64,000 bases of DNA from NCBI GenBank assembly GCA_026874595.1, contig CM049317.1:40138401-40202400 (forward strand). Direction: 5' to 3'. The DNA comes from Sipunculus nudus (Eukaryota; Annelida; Sipuncula; Golfingiida; Sipunculidae). Every line of letters starts with the position of its first letter. The first letter of the stretch is position 1. The notes beneath the pieces are model-generated. The model was given only the letters and a program-made list of their open reading frames with translations. It searched no databases and was not told the origin of the DNA. Below, in pieces: positions 1 to 13,743 of this stretch. A program made the position numbers and the translations under genes.

Positions 1-1037
1 ACGGAATGTCCTCAGTGGTAATGTGTTGCCAGAGGCGCCTGTGTCTATTTTCAGCTGTAGCGTATATTTTCCTTGAGGAAATCCTGGTGGTTTGATACTC
101 AGGTTTGAGAATACCTCATCGCGAGGATTTTCATCACATACACTATCTATATATTTTGTACTGATAGTTATTGAACAAAATGTCTGATGGTATGTCTCAC
201 CATCAGAGTCTTGATACTCTTCGACTGAGTGAAATTGATGGTTTCTCTGGTTTGTTCTGCCAGCTGGTCTTCTTCCACCAGAATGATCTCGTGGTGTTGT
301 TCTTCTTGTCGGCGGATTGCGGAGAGTTCTGGTTCTTGATCAGTTTCGAGTTTTTCTGCAACATTTAGCCCAATGCCCTTTTATCCTGCAGGCATTGCAT
401 TCGTCATTGTAGGCAGGACATTGAAGTGGTTTGTGACTGGTACCACAATTTCTGCATTTCCGGCCACGATCTACACCATAAATGTGCTCTGTGGCTGTTT
501 TCATTTGATCAATTTGATCTGACCCGGCAGATAGAGCTTCATACCTGCGTCCTTCAATTAGGGCATCTTTGATCGAGTATCCTTTTGTTTTGCCAAGTAG
601 GTCATTACGAAACTGATCAAATGGAGTGCTGGCAATAATCAGTTCTAGTAGCCTCTCGCTTAGTTCTTCGTCACTAAAGTCACACTTCAGTGCAAGTGTT
701 CTGGCCTGAGTCACAAAGTCATCCAATGTTTCTAATTGGTTCTGTCTAAGCCTCATTAGCTGCAGTCGATGTATTCGGAAGTTGACTCTAACTTTGAGTT
801 GGCTCTCAAAGAATGTCCATAGTTCAACAGGATCTTTTTTCTGTGTTTCAGTGAGGCCACTTGCATTTAAGCGTTTAAGCCTTCATCACCAGTGCCTCTG
901 CATATTTTTCTAGCTTGTGCCTCTTTCTGAATGATTTTTTCATCCTCAAAGTAATAAATCAATTTCTGTTTGAATAAGGTTAGACATTCATCCAAATTCT
1001 GGCTAGACCAGTCCATAGTTGGAAGGTAACTTGCCAT
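1..1037 (-). pseudogene. Ty3/gypsy gag-protease, 5' part, broken, runs off window
   Basis: Reads leftward from an ATG at 1037. The first frame gives an N-terminal Gag peptide starting MASYLPTMDW; one base seems missing in an A run near 871-878, and Gag continues in the frame covering 756-340. That stretch has a capsid-like helical part (FVTQARTLALKCDF) and two zinc-binding motifs near its end (CRNCGTSHKPLQCPAYN and CNACRIKGHWAKCC), typical of metazoan gypsy Gag. A single TGA at 340-342 follows. The same frame then stays open to the edge and reaches an aspartic-protease motif, DTGASGNTLP, at 16-45, so the stop looks like a nonsense mutation inside a gag-pro fusion. RT and integrase must lie outside the window. 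No primer-binding site or LTR edge could be recognised between 1038 and 1300. Family call is confident; a functional element is unlikely. Confidence 0.85.
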
Positions 1038-2025
1038 GTTTATATGTTGTAGTCACAATATAGGCCTACTAGTCACATGCGAGGTTAATCTCCAGCAGAG
1101 ATGTAGGTGACCCTGTGTCCTTTTTATGCTGTTTTTGTCATACCCCCAGGGTAGGGTAGGTCAGGCAGTGCACAGGGTAACAGTCTGGCAAGGCTGTGTT
1201 GACTTGAACTGGAATTCACCCAGCCACTGGTATTGGCCTGGTTACTGTGACAGATTGTAGCTGTGGGCCCAATATGGTCTTTGCCACTCATATATGCTTA
1301 ATTCATGCACTTTTTGGTCAGAAGGTTCAAAGTTTGTGAATTTTAGCCATAGACCACAAAATAATTCTATCCCCAGACAGATTAAGTTATGGCTGGCTTT
1401 GAGTTGTTATTTACCTTAAATGTCCGTTCATGTCTTCAGAGGCAACTTGACAAGGCGGGAACCGCCGTCCTTCCTGTCTGTCCCACTTGATATGTTTTTC
1501 AAGTGTTTGTTCATGGATTACTCTAGATCAGTCCATAAAATGTTTCAACTGTCCTTGTGTTACATTGTTCACACACCGCTGCCACCATGAAGTAATACTT
1601 GGCCATTGATAATCAAGTCACTGATGTAGATTGAGCTTCTTTATTACCATGATGCTGTTACACATGTAGCCATAAGGATTGCTTGTACTGAACTACTTTA
1701 TCTTACTGTATTACTACACATGCTATATACAGACTGTATAAATGCGATACATGATATAGTGCTGTATGTGTATCATATCACTACAACAAGTAGTGGTTTG
1801 ACTTATCTGCCTAAAATTTTGCATATGTATACAACTTGGACAGCTATCTGGATTTTGTGATAGGTGGTGCAACCTACATACACATTTCAGCTGCAGACAT
1901 CCATGCCAATATGCAACACACCTCACTCTATTTCCCCATGCTACTCAGTCTATGCCTCACTTCACCCGTCCCACTCTGATTTCGGCAGATACACGTAGTC
2001 ACTTGTCGACTACCCCTATTCTAGT
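1038..2025. other. No gene recognised; probable LTR/leader then unique DNA
   Basis: The part next to the gag start (1038-1300) is presumably leader or LTR of the gypsy element, but no second copy is present to define it. Nothing recognised in 1300-2025; the small ORF at 1723-1926 has no recognisable domain. Confidence 0.4.
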
Positions 2026-2730
2026 TTTTAGCTCAGCTGACTGTAAGTCATCTGAGCTATATCGATCACCCTTTGTCAGTCAACAGGGCACAAATCGTAA
2101 CAACTGGACCTGGAATCTTCTAACTTGACATCAAGGGAGGTCCATGAAAATTCTCCTTGAAAACCTGGAATTAGGTCTCTGTTACCCATATTCTTTGAGC
2201 TATGGGGCTCCGAAGTACCTCCCAGAATAATGGAAAATTTGATACAAAAGCTCAAGTATCTAAACAACTAATGCATTGATAACCATAACAAAGCTATAGG
2301 GCTTTGAAGTACACCCAAGAACAACTAAAAATTTGATACTCATCATGGAGTGTTTCATCAATTCCAGCTGACCGATGGTGCCAACTGTATATTTTTTATT
2401 TTTTTTTAATAATTTTTTTTCTCTATTTTTGAGACCTCAAAAGATGTGGTCATCTGTTAACAGGGCACAAATCGTAACCACTGGACCTAGAAACTAGACC
2501 TTGACATGCTGGGGGTCAATAAAAATATCTCCGTGGAATCCTGAAATAAGGTCTCTGTCACCCATATCCTCTGAGCTATGGGGCTTTGAAGTACCCCCCA
2601 GAATAATGATAACCATTGGACCGGGAATCTTCTCACTTGGCATCCTGAGAATTCCTCAAAAGTTCTCTCCTCAAACCTGAAATTGGGTCCCTGTGACCTA
2701 TATTCTCAGAGTTTTGGGGTATGTTTGAGC
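2026..2730 (+). repeat. Hairpin head plus ~150-bp degenerate tandem repeats (family A)
   Basis: Opens with an imperfect hairpin: tagctcagctgact at 2030-2043 faces agtcatctgagcta at 2046-2059. It is followed by repeated blocks with the order 'cagggcacaaatcgtaac', 'tggacct(g/a)gaatct', 'aaatt(a/g)ggtc(t/c)ctgt', 'cccatattct' and 'gagctatggggct'. Copies start near 2084, 2459 and 2605. The same block order recurs in the longer array at 46.9-48.4 kb. ORFs in this stretch are incidental. Confidence 0.75.
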
Positions 2731-3319
2731 ATCCCAGAAGTAATGAAAGATATACACAAATTACCAGGTTCCTCAGGAAAGGGTGGTTGGATTGTCATCA
2801 AATTTGGTGTGCTAATGGGTCTTGATGAAATTAAGCTAATATGCATGAATGATGATGCCACCTATATTATCTTAATTAGTTTCCTGTGCAAGGACATATT
2901 GTCAACATGTCAGTCGGCTGAGGGTCATGACCCAACGGTCACTTGTTAAATTTTTGTCTTTTTAATGTCACCTTTTAATGATGAGATAATATTTATACTG
3001 ATTATAAATTTAATTAGACGATATCAAATATGGTCTTTGGTTATATATTATTGCAGAACTTAACACCAACAACTTATCACATAATCATCATTGTCTTTAT
3101 ATTTAGAATGTCACAGGGTGTAGTCAATCAAATATTAACAGGGGATTCTATATTTAAGCTATTATTTGTTAAAATATAAGCGTGGGTGAGTAATTATTTT
3201 TTAATGATAACAATGACTGGTCCTATAAGTATTTATTATCTTACATTTTGGATTTATAATAAAATCTCATAATAGTTATCAGATTTATCAATCTAATTAT
3301 TCTCATGGCTCTTGGTTTT

Positions 3320-5300
3320 TAGCTCAGCTGACTATAAGTCATCTGAGCTATAGTCGTGGTCCATTGTCCATCGTCCGTCTGTCTGTCCGTCCTTCCGTCC
3401 GTCCGTAGATGTGGCACGTTTTGAAACCGTAAGACCTAGGAATCCAAAATTCAGCATAATGTTAGATGTCCCCAAGATCTCCTACCAAGCCGAAAACTGG
3501 GTCTTTGCGACTTTGTTCCTTTGAGAAATTAAGGAAAAACCACAATTTTTTATTAAAAACCTATTTTCACACTTCAGGACTGCCTAATATTGAAACCACT
3601 CATCTGTTTTTCCTCATATTTACCATAAATATTCCTCTATATAGTTCCTATGTACATGCCAGAAATTAGGTCTGTATTATATAATTTTAAAAAGTTATGG
3701 ACCCAAACATAATGCATTTTGGAAAAAATCAGGAAAGATATTTGATCACTTAACACAAAACATGTTAAAGCTATGGACTTTTTTTCCAGTAATATAACTT
3801 TATTTTATCAAAATTAAATTGTATACCCAAAATAAGATCAAAATCTTTTAAATTTTTTAAAATATTAACAAAAATAAAAAATTGGTACCTTAAATTTTGC
3901 CCAACTTTGACCATGGCACGTTTTTTTCCTGTAAGTTCTGTGGATCTAATTTTCACAGCATGTACAAATAAGGATTTAATCTGTTTAAATCTGAAATTTG
4001 TAAATAAAAGCTGCAAAATTAGGCTAGTTATTGAATTTTTTTGGAGGCTCTTGTTGTATTCCCTTACATTGTCAAGCAGTCCACTGTGGTCACTGTTGGT
4101 CATTCAGTGCAGTTCTCTATGCTCCCAAGGTTGTTGGCATAATGTTAGATGTCCCCAAGATCTCCTACCAAGCTGAAAACGGGGTCTTTGCGACTTTGTT
4201 CCTTTGAGAAATTAAGGAAAAACCTCAATTTTTTTTATTAAAAACCTATTTTCACATTTCAGGACAGCCTAACAACGAAACCACTCACCTGTTTTTCCTC
4301 ATATTTACCATAAATATTCCTCTATATAGTTCCTATGTACATGTCAGAAATTAGGTCTGTATTATATGATTTAAAAAAAGTTATGGGCTCAAACATAATG
4401 CATTTTGTAAAAAATCAGGAAAGATATTTGATCACTTAAAACAAAACATTTTAAAGCTATGGACTTTTTTCCAGTAATATATCTTTAATTAATCAAAATT
4501 AAATTGTATACCCAAAATTAGATCAAAATCTGTTAAATTTTTTAAAATATTAGCAAAAATAAAAAATAGGTACCTTAAAATTGCCTTAATTGACCATGTC
4601 ACGTTTTTTTCTTATAAGTACATTTGATTTAATTTTCACAGCCAGTTTACATGTGGATTTAATCTGATGAATTTTGAATTTTGAAAGTATAAGCTTAAAA
4701 ATTAGTCTAGCTATTGAAGTTTTTTAGAAGCCTTAATGTATTTGTATTTTCTAGCATCATGACCCTACTTTTGTTTACCTGGTAGATGTAATTGTAAATA
4801 TTCATATTCTTCCATACATTTCCTATGTACATACCAAAATTTCGGTCAGTATTGCATAATTTGTTGAAGTTACAGGCCCAAACATAATGCACCTTGTAAA
4901 AAATCAGGATATATATTTACTCACTTAAAATAAGAATGGCTGAGACTTTTTTTCAGGAATATAACATCATTTAATCAAGATTCAATTGTATACCCAAAAT
5001 TAGATCTGAAAAATGCATTTTTTTAAAGTTATTAGCATAAATATAAAATCAGTACCTTAAATTTTGCCCAACTTTGGCCAGGGCGCGATTTTTTCCTGTA
5101 AGTACTGTGGATGTTATTTTCACAGCATGTACACATAAGGATTTAATCTGTTAAAATCTGAAATTTGAAAATAAAAGCTGCAAAATTAGGCTGGTGATTT
5201 AATTTGTTTGGAGGCTCTTGTTGTATTCCCTTACATTGTCAAGCAGTCCACTGAGGTCACTGTAGGTCATTCAGTGCAACTCTCAATGCTCCCCAGGCTA
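3320..5300 (+). repeat. Hairpin head plus three ~685-bp tandem copies (family B)
   Basis: A second hairpin head (3320-3350) is followed by a 'ccgtccgtccgt' run and then long repeats. The block beginning 'aatgttagatgtccccaaga' occurs near 3459 and 4141. 'cctatgtacatg(c/t)cagaaatta' occurs near 3648 and 4331, with a diverged form near 4822. The closing block 'cccttacattgtcaagcagt' occurs near 4060 and 5228. Copy 1 is ~3456-4137, copy 2 ~4138-4740 and copy 3 is shortened, ~4770-5295. AT-rich and non-coding. Confidence 0.8.
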
Positions 5301-7851
5301 TTATGTAATCCCATCACTCAGGCAAGCCCTCTCTCTTGTTGAGCTTGATCAGGCTGCCAGCATAAATACCACAGGGAGCCTTTCTCTCCCCCCCCCCCCC
5401 CCCCCCCACCCCATTCTGTTGACAGCGGTGTACTCTAAACAAGATGAATCTTATAATTTAACATTTTTTCAGCGATGAACAGTAACAACAGAGACACCTC
5501 CCTGACCCACCGCTTCCATACACAGGACTAATATACAAGACAAAGCTTATAATTTTTATGTTAAAAAAATTCTTTTTGTCGAGACTTGGACAATTTTGAT
5601 TTTTTTAAAGAACAAAATTTTCTTGAATTTAATCCTAATATTCAAATATGGTAAAATATAAGGACCTAATGTAAGTGCTAACTGACAAGATTTAAGAAGA
5701 TATAAATACTTGGTAGCATTTCATTCATATCTCTTAAAATTGGCGGGGCCTAGGTGTGAATAACACTGTTAAACTTAGTTTTTAAAATTAGGAATATTGG
5801 TCAAACTTTGTGGGATTAATTTTTAACTCATATGGCCATATATTTAACTTTTGAAAACTTAATTACCTTCACACATTATTTGTTCATGAAATGGAACTTT
5901 TATATGACACTTACCGTAGGCCCATTTTTTCCCTTGGTGCATCACTAAATGGTTTCAGGCCAAAGGTTTCATTTATTACACAGTCCATATGCTTTAGCTC
6001 ATGTCCATTATTCTATAATTTACAGAGGTTCATTTAAGCTGGGCCATTTTCTCCTAGCTTTTCAAATGGTTTCTGTAGTCACTTGCTTTGATTACAGATG
6101 CAGGGTCCCACTCCAGGTCACTGGAAGTCAGCTATGCCAGGGTTTCTGATTTGTTACAGTCACTGGGGGAGATCCCCTGCTGTGACAGGTGTACAGTTAT
6201 TCTCATATCACCACCCCAATCCCCCCCCCCCCCCCACAAACCAAACCCACCAAGTGTTATGCAGTAATTGTTATTGTTTTCACTGTATCTCCTTAATTGT
6301 AATGCTGTTTCCACTCCGATATGCAAAAACTTTCCTTGAAAAAATAATTCAAGGTGTAATCCAGAAGATGCAATGTTGTGTAATGTAGCATTTTTAAAGA
6401 AATCAATTTTCTTTTAAATGATTTTAACAAATATAATTGAACCCATCAGTATGCTTAAATTATTATAAAATATGAAGCACATTATGGATAAATAAAGACA
6501 CAATTAAAAATTGTGAAATCTAAATCAAGTATTATTTTTAGATATTTATTGTTTTGCAGATTTAAAAGATATATTTTTGTGGTAAAAAATAAATAAACAT
6601 TTGTATGCATGATGTGGTGTTATCTGACAAGATTGAGATTTATGATGATGCAATTGAGAATTATGAATCAACTTTTATATTCAGATATATATGTTAAATT
6701 GGAAATGTATAGAAATATAAACTTAAACTAGAATTAATTGATGTGATAAAAAAATGAGGATTTAATACAAAGATTTGTTCATTATTTTCCTGCCTCAGCA
6801 GAATTTGAGATCAGGCTTTGTTTGCCCTGTTTTATGTTGTTAATTAGCTATATTTCAACTGTATACATTTCATAAAAAAAATACATATATATTAAATAAT
6901 ATATATTATACAAAAAAATAGATTCAATTGAACAAATGTGTAAACTACTGAAATGTCAACAGTTAATCGAAAAACCAACTAATGATCATGGTAATAGTAC
7001 ATATCATTTTTTCACAAACTGCTCACATGCTTTAGTTTCAACATTAGGAAACACATGGTCAGGTCACAAAATATTTTTTGCAACAATTTCTTGCTCATCA
7101 ATACAAACCAATCATATAAACCAACCATGGTGTTTATTACCTCTTCCTCTTACACTTTATCTCCATTTGATATTATTTTAGATTTTTACCTTCAAGGTTA
7201 ACATAAGCTGAGCACAGTGACCCATAGGTCCCTTGTTATTAGTTACTTGTAAAATTGACAGCTTGAGTAGACATTTCATAAGCTTAAAATATTACCATGA
7301 CATCGAACAGAAGACATTAATTCATTTTCACTCCACTTCTTAGATTTAACTGCTTAATATACTCATTCCAGAACTCATGAGTACATTTGGAGGACTCTGT
7401 ACTTGTACTCAAGTACTGTCATAAAAAATAGCAAAAATACTAGTACTTGTACTCGAGTACTTTCATTGTACTCAGACCAAACTCTGCACCTAGCTACTAT
7501 ATGGTGTCAGTGCAATAATTTTTGATGAAACTCAACAGAAATATTAACCAATATAATATCTCGCCTAAATTTGATTCCAGGCAAAATCCACACATATTCA
7601 ATGAGGTCAAAGGTCACCAGCCTACCATAGTATTGCATATACTGTAGACATTAATATTGTATTAAATATTATTAAGATGTATATATTTACTTATTTATTT
7701 ACATATACATTTTATTTTTTTAGAAACATACCATAAGTTACTGATTTCTGTAATTTTCATATCCCATAACTATGACTTTGTTCACTAAATTAAATTAATT
7801 TAACCTTCAAATAACTTAAACATTTTTTCTGCCACTTATTTAAAGTACAGT

Positions 7852-7853
<2 letters not shown>
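5301..7853. other. AT-rich DNA without recognised gene
   Basis: Contains C homopolymers (near 5388-5407 and 6220-6235) and, at 7380-7495, a low-complexity stretch rich in gtacttgtactcgagta. No ORF with recognisable similarity. Confidence 0.5.

Positions 7854-7919
<66 letters not shown>
7854..7919. repeat. (AT)n microsatellite
   Basis: About 33 uninterrupted AT dinucleotides immediately 5' of the hairpin-headed repeat at 7949. Confidence 0.98.
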
Positions 7920-7948
7920 CATGTAATTGATATATATTTTATTTTTTT

Positions 7949-9129
7949 ATGCCCCCGCCACAAAGTGGCCGGGGCATATAGTTTTACCCATGTCCGTCAT
8001 TCCGTCCTTCCGTCATTCCGAAATCAAACAGTTGTAGGGACTTTTTTTTCGCAATGCCTGCAGATATTGGCCTGATTTTTGGTGTGTGGGCAGATATGGA
8101 CCAGTTACAGATTGAGTTCGCGTTTCGTCCCGGTTTACCTACTTTTGACCGTTTTACGGCTCCTAAACTTAGAAAATTTCATGAAAAATAGAAATTTCAT
8201 GACAAATACACATGTACGGACTTTTTTTCGCGATGCCTGCAGATATTGGCCTGATTTTTGGTGTGTGGACAGATATTGACCAGTTACAGATTGAGTTCGC
8301 GTTTCGTCCCAGTTGACCTACTTTTGATTGTTTTACGGCTCCTGAACATAGAAAATTTCATGTAAAATATAAATTTTCATGACAAATACACTTGTACAGA
8401 CTTTTCTTCGCAGTACCTGCAGATATTGGCCTGATTTTTAGTGTGTTGGCAGATAATGACCAGTTACAGATCGAGTTCACGTTTTGTCCCAGTTGACCTA
8501 CTTTTGACCATTTGACGGTGCTCTAACATAGAAAATTTCATTAAAAAGTGCACATGTATGGACTTTTTTTTGCAGTGCCTGAAGATACGGTCCTGATTTT
8601 TGGTGTGTAGGCAGATAATGACCAGTTGCAGATCGAGTTCTTGTTTTGTCCCAGTTGACCTACTTTTGACCATTTGACTGCTCCTGAACATAGAAAGTTT
8701 CATGAAAAATAGAAATTTTCATAACAAATGCATATGTACTGACTTTTTTTCCTCAATGCCTGCAGATACCACCCTGATTTTTTATGTGTGGGCAGATAAT
8801 GACAGTTACAGATGGAGTTCGCGTTTCGTCCTGGTTGACCTACTTTTGATTGTTTTACGGCTCCTAAACATAAAAAATTTCATGAAAGACCGACATTTTT
8901 ATGGAAAATGCACATGTATGGACTTTTTTGCACAATGCCTGCATATACTGGCATGATTTTTGGTGTGTTGCTTGATAATGACCAGTTACAGATCGAGTTT
9001 GCATTTTGCCCTTGTTGCCTTACTTTTGACCATACGACACCTCCTGAACTTAAACAATTTTTCAAAATTTTTCAAATGTTTCTAATTTGCCCCAGGCAGG
9101 GGCATTAGTGTCGTTCCGACACATCTAGT
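7949..9129 (+). repeat. Hairpin-bounded element with six ~180-bp tandem units (family C)
   Basis: Starts with a strong hairpin (tatgcccccgccac / gtggccggggcata, 7949-7979) and a short 'gtccgtcattccgtcc' run. Six tandem units follow, each containing 'ctgcagatattggcctgatt', 'accagttacagat(t/c)gagtt', 'gacctacttttga' and 'aaaatttcatg'. Units begin near 8039, 8219, 8399, 8560, 8740 and 8918. The 3' end reads 'gccccaggcaggggcatta' and a short palindrome around 'gtcgttccgacac'. ORFs on both strands are by-products of the repeat. Likely non-autonomous mobile or satellite DNA; no coding capacity seen. Confidence 0.8.
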
Positions 9130-10669
9130 TTTCTTAGCACTAGTATATATCTGTGATAGACAGAAATTTTAAGACGCTGCTGGAAACAATAATTTATTTA
9201 CATGAAGTGTGCATTAAGAACTACAAAAAATAAGAATGGAGTAATTACCATTAATGCAACAGATCAAAGTACACAGATTAGTTTACTATACAATCATTTG
9301 GAGGTAAACAAGATAAGGTTTAGTGATATATCTCCCATCATTCAATGTCAAAGTGCTAATTACAGTGTACTGTTATTACTATGTTCTCTTTGATATGTGA
9401 GAAACATAAATAATACTTATTCCAGTACATCAACCATTAAAAATATATTGTAATACTTTTATCCTCTGCCTGATCATCAAGTTTTCTTAATAAAGAACCT
9501 TAATTCTGTTATATTCCAACTAATGTAAATAAATTTGAAACAAAGGAATTTGACATTGTTTTACCCTAATTTTTCTTCTCAATGCAGGTTTGTGGATGAG
9601 ATGAGTTTGACAAACAGGGAGTTCTCTTTATTCTAACTTCCTGCCACCCATAGATGTACAAGACCTAGGATCAAGATCAATGGACAATTGCACCATCATG
9701 CACATGAACTGTATATATAGAGCTTGACCTGGGGAATATTAATCCCCTACACAAGTCAGTGGCTAGCATAATATTCTAAATACATGTGTACAGGTGGCAC
9801 AGTTCCTTTAGCTTATTGTGTCACTGTCAGAAATGATACGCCTGTGTTGTTAACAGGATTGTTTAATTGGGCATCATGTCTGTAGTCTTTATAATGTGTC
9901 TATAATGTTTGTATGTATGTTTCCACACACACCCATGCACACACATACATTTAATTTTTCTTGATGGAACTCAGCTGACAATAGACAAATGTGAAGCACA
10001 AGTTGAATTTAACATTATTAGTTTGATATTTTCATACTAACTTAGTTTAGGTTTAGTAATATTTTAAAATGAAATTAACACATTTGAAATATGTACTTGA
10101 GTGTATGTAGATATGTGACTACACACATGTAAAATCTCAGGTAACTCATTGATGCCAGGATGACAACTCAGTATTAATGATGTATGCCTGCTCTATGAGT
10201 AATTAGTGATGACTGTAGTTTTGGCATATATACTGTGGATTCACAGACAAATATCTTTTTTGTATTTTAGCAGTTACATTATAATTACATAAATCTCAGC
10301 ATCATGCTGCTTAGTTTTAATGATACTAAAAAGATCTTCACTCATTGTAGGAGTTGGCATTGTGGCTACAGTGATAGCAATATGCAGATTACCTGGTATG
10401 TTTATTGTTTACCATCATGGCCTCCAGAGACAGCACCAACTACTGGGCATGGACCAATCCTTTAGAAAATATTTTCAGAGAAACCATTAGTGAACATTCT
10501 TGGTAAATGATTTCACAAAAAAATCAAAAGCTAGTCAAACCTGTTGTTCTACAGGTATTTCTAAGAAATGTATTGGTCTGATAGATGTACGGAATACATA
10601 TTATGTTTAAGTAAATGTGGCTATGTATCAAGTTCAGGCATAGAGTACCTGTGACATGATGATGCTTCT
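9130..10669. other. No gene recognised
   Basis: AT-rich, non-repetitive as far as can be seen. No coding similarity recognised. Confidence 0.45.
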
Positions 10670-10985
10670 CTCCAGTTACAGTGTTATATTCCTTGAGCAT
10701 GTGCGAGAACAGTGTTACTGTGTTGTATTCCTAAAGGATGTGTAAGAACAGTGTGTGTTTATGTGTTATATTCCTTAAGCATGTGTGGGAACAGTGTTTT
10801 ATTCCTAAAGGATGTGTAAGAACAGTGTTACTGTGTTATATTCCTTGTGCATGTATGAGAACAGTGTTATTGTATTGTATTCATTAAGGATGTGTGATAA
10901 TAGTGTTACTGTGTTATATTCCTTGAGTGTGTGTAAAAACAATGTTACGGTGTCGTATTCCTCAAGCTTGTGTGAGAACAGTGTA
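10670..10985 (+). repeat. ~38-bp minisatellite, first location
   Basis: About eight units of the form 'gtgtgagaacagtgttactg' plus 'tgttatattcctaaaggat', with point differences between units. It ends abruptly at 'cagtgtaaagcccaaaa'. The same unit forms the arrays at 48.4-50.6 kb. Open frames here on both strands are periodic by-products. Confidence 0.9.
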
Positions 10986-12745
10986 AAGCCCAAAAAAGAC
11001 CAAGTCACGCGTGCGCAACGCGCGCGGGTCGCGACAAATTCAAAACACCCTAATGCGGCTACAACGCGCACGATACGCGTCAGATCGGATGGTATTAACT
11101 AAGCACCATGTATTTTTATCCCTGTAAAAAACGTAATTTTACAATCATCATTGATTCAATTGTATACAAATATATATCTGTTTGTGACCAAATATGTTTT
11201 AAATATGACAGAATTCAGTCACTATTCTTAACGATATTTATATATTTGTGTTGCTTTGTTGCGCGTTTTCTATCCAGATACAAATCAATATTTATAGTTC
11301 AGTGAATTACAACAAACGTTTCACTTGCAGTTTAATATAGAATGCGATGCTGGGGAGGGAAACCCTCTCTTTAATTATGTCATTATCAGGAATCCCCATG
11401 TGGCAAGCGCGCGTCACGCGTCAAAAATCGTTCCAGGAGAGATAGCTGACGTTCGACGCTTGACGCGCGCGTTTGTTTTGTCTGTTTTGTCCATAGGCGT
11501 AGATCCCGGGAGGGGGTGATGGGGGTATTGTTACAATATGTTTATTATGTGCCTGACGTCCTGATTTTGTGTTAGGCTCAAGCCCTGGGCATTGCTATGG
11601 GAACTGCACTTCCTGAACCCTGAGTAAACATAGTACCAGGGTTGATTTCAGGGCGCGGGATTGTGGGAAAATAACCCCCCCCCCCCCCTTGAAAACAAAG
11701 AGTGCGCCCCTAATCCCCCCCCCCCCCCCAAAAAAAATAAAATTGTAAAGAATGCGTTCCCACTGCAAATTTCCCCCTCATAAACTCTGAAATAGCATCA
11801 CTTTTTACGTTATATTAGTATCATGGCGGCACCTGGCATCTGTTGGAGAGACTAATACAAATTTGGCCGAGAAGACTCGAGTGGGAAACTTTATCATGAC
11901 GAAGTGAACTTAGCAACAAAAGAAAATGGCGGCAAGACGCAGATTATAAATTTGAAATTGGACATAGCCCAAAATACCCTGTTCGGATTAAAATTCAAGA
12001 AAATCAATTGTATATAAACCGCGAGAATACGTCCCTGATTATAGTTAAATGTCAGTACGCTCTGTGATTTATATAGAGGTCGACTTCGACGTTTTATAAA
12101 TGCGGATGTTTCACACTTAAGGTGTCAGTGAAATTGGAAAAGCAAGGGCGTGCGCAGGATTTTAGCATAGGGGAGCTCACGACCGCAAAAAGTCTGAGGG
12201 GACACCAACAGCCCCCGCCCCCCTTCGGCCGAGACAGTCGCACTATGATCTATATACGCCCCCCCCCCCCCCCCCATATCAAATTGTTCCAAATTACAAA
12301 GCGACAGTTTCTACTGTTTTTTGCCTATGCAAAGTGTTAGTCCTATACTTCGCGTCGGGAATGGCAGTCACTGGCGATTGGTAATGTGTCTATTCGATCA
12401 AATTATTAAGATTATTTAAAACGCAATGATGTTTGAGCAGAAAGGATATATTTCATTAAGGTTTTTTTTTAGATAATATATTAAGGCCCTGAATGAGACT
12501 ATATAAGCAGGGCCTCCGAGAGAAATATTTCGAGACGGTTCAAAAGGTTTTCGCCCTCCCCCCCCCCCCCTTTTTCTTCGTTATAATAACCATTCAGTTT
12601 TACGGATGTGATAAACTCCATATTCGATTAAAATCCAAGGCTATACTTATAGAAACAGTATACTAAAGAATGGACTGTAACAGAGGGATGCATAGTTTTC
12701 TCCATTTAATGCTACGTATATTATATCATATATATACTTTATCCA

Positions 12746-12789
12746 CATGCTAAACTGAAATAAAAATCATGCTAAACTGAAATAAAAAT
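12746..12789. repeat. 22-bp perfect tandem duplication
   Basis: The 22-bp unit starting 'catgctaaactgaaataaa' is repeated twice without change (12746-12767, 12768-12789). Confidence 0.95.
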
Positions 12790-13743
12790 CATATATGGAG
12801 GTCTTAGCAGGCATCCCTATAACCTCAGGCTCAAGGCAAGCAAGCTACTGTTACCCACACTACAGTATGTGCTTCTCATGCTATTTGTACTATCAACAAC
12901 AATACTATCACAATAACGACAAAACCAATTGAAACTTGGAAGAATAAAAAAAAGTTACAGGAAAAACACGACAAACTACGGTGTGCTCGGGGAGAAAAAC
13001 CGACCCCCTCCCAGTACACACTAAACCTAAGGGTAAATTATTAAACTAACTAAAGAAATAAAGGAATGCATGGAGAATGTAAATTGTTAAACCGTCTGAC
13101 TCCAGAAACTGGAAAACAAAGGGGGAAATCGCACATTGATGTCCATTCGTGACACCATCTCTGTCATTACGCAATGTCTCTCCAATAAAATCCAAGACAA
13201 GAAAGAAAGTTTTATACATTTAATGTACAACTATTATACAGTTGACAAACAATGAGGAATTCCCTCATCAACCCTGAGGTAACACGAACTCCCCAGGTGG
13301 AACCATAAGTCTAATTTGATAAAGTCTGAATTGTATCCACAAAGTCAAAACTTTCCAACTAAAATGTCATAAAAATCCTTACAAGAACCCATAAAATCCT
13401 CTGTCAAAATCTATTTCGTACTACCTAAATATCCCACTAAAACCCAGCTGACCAGCACTACGTTTACTCTTATTTCCTCTAATAACAGCCCCGGTTCCTA
13501 TTATATACAAGCTAAAAGAGAGCTGGCACAACCGTACAGTACCAGCACGGTGGATAGTCCACGCACCCGTGGTCATCCATGACCCTAGTCAACCCTGATT
13601 ACCTATGGCTACAAAAGTCTATCTCCCAACCCAAGTCAAAACTTCCTAACTGACGCTAAATAATATAACCCCGGCCTTCAATTGAAACATAACACGGTGA
13701 CACGTTGTCGTCTCGACACCCCTGTGTTAACGTGCAACTGCTT

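Noticed and set aside
9580..9640. Possible host exon after 'ttctcaatgcag'
   Set aside because: The acceptor-like site is followed by a short frame with early stops and no recognisable protein.
10805..11102. ORFs on both strands with periodic 'NSVTVLYSL' / 'TVTLFLH'
   Set aside because: Minisatellite read in frame; same for 48863-49054 and 50343-50528.
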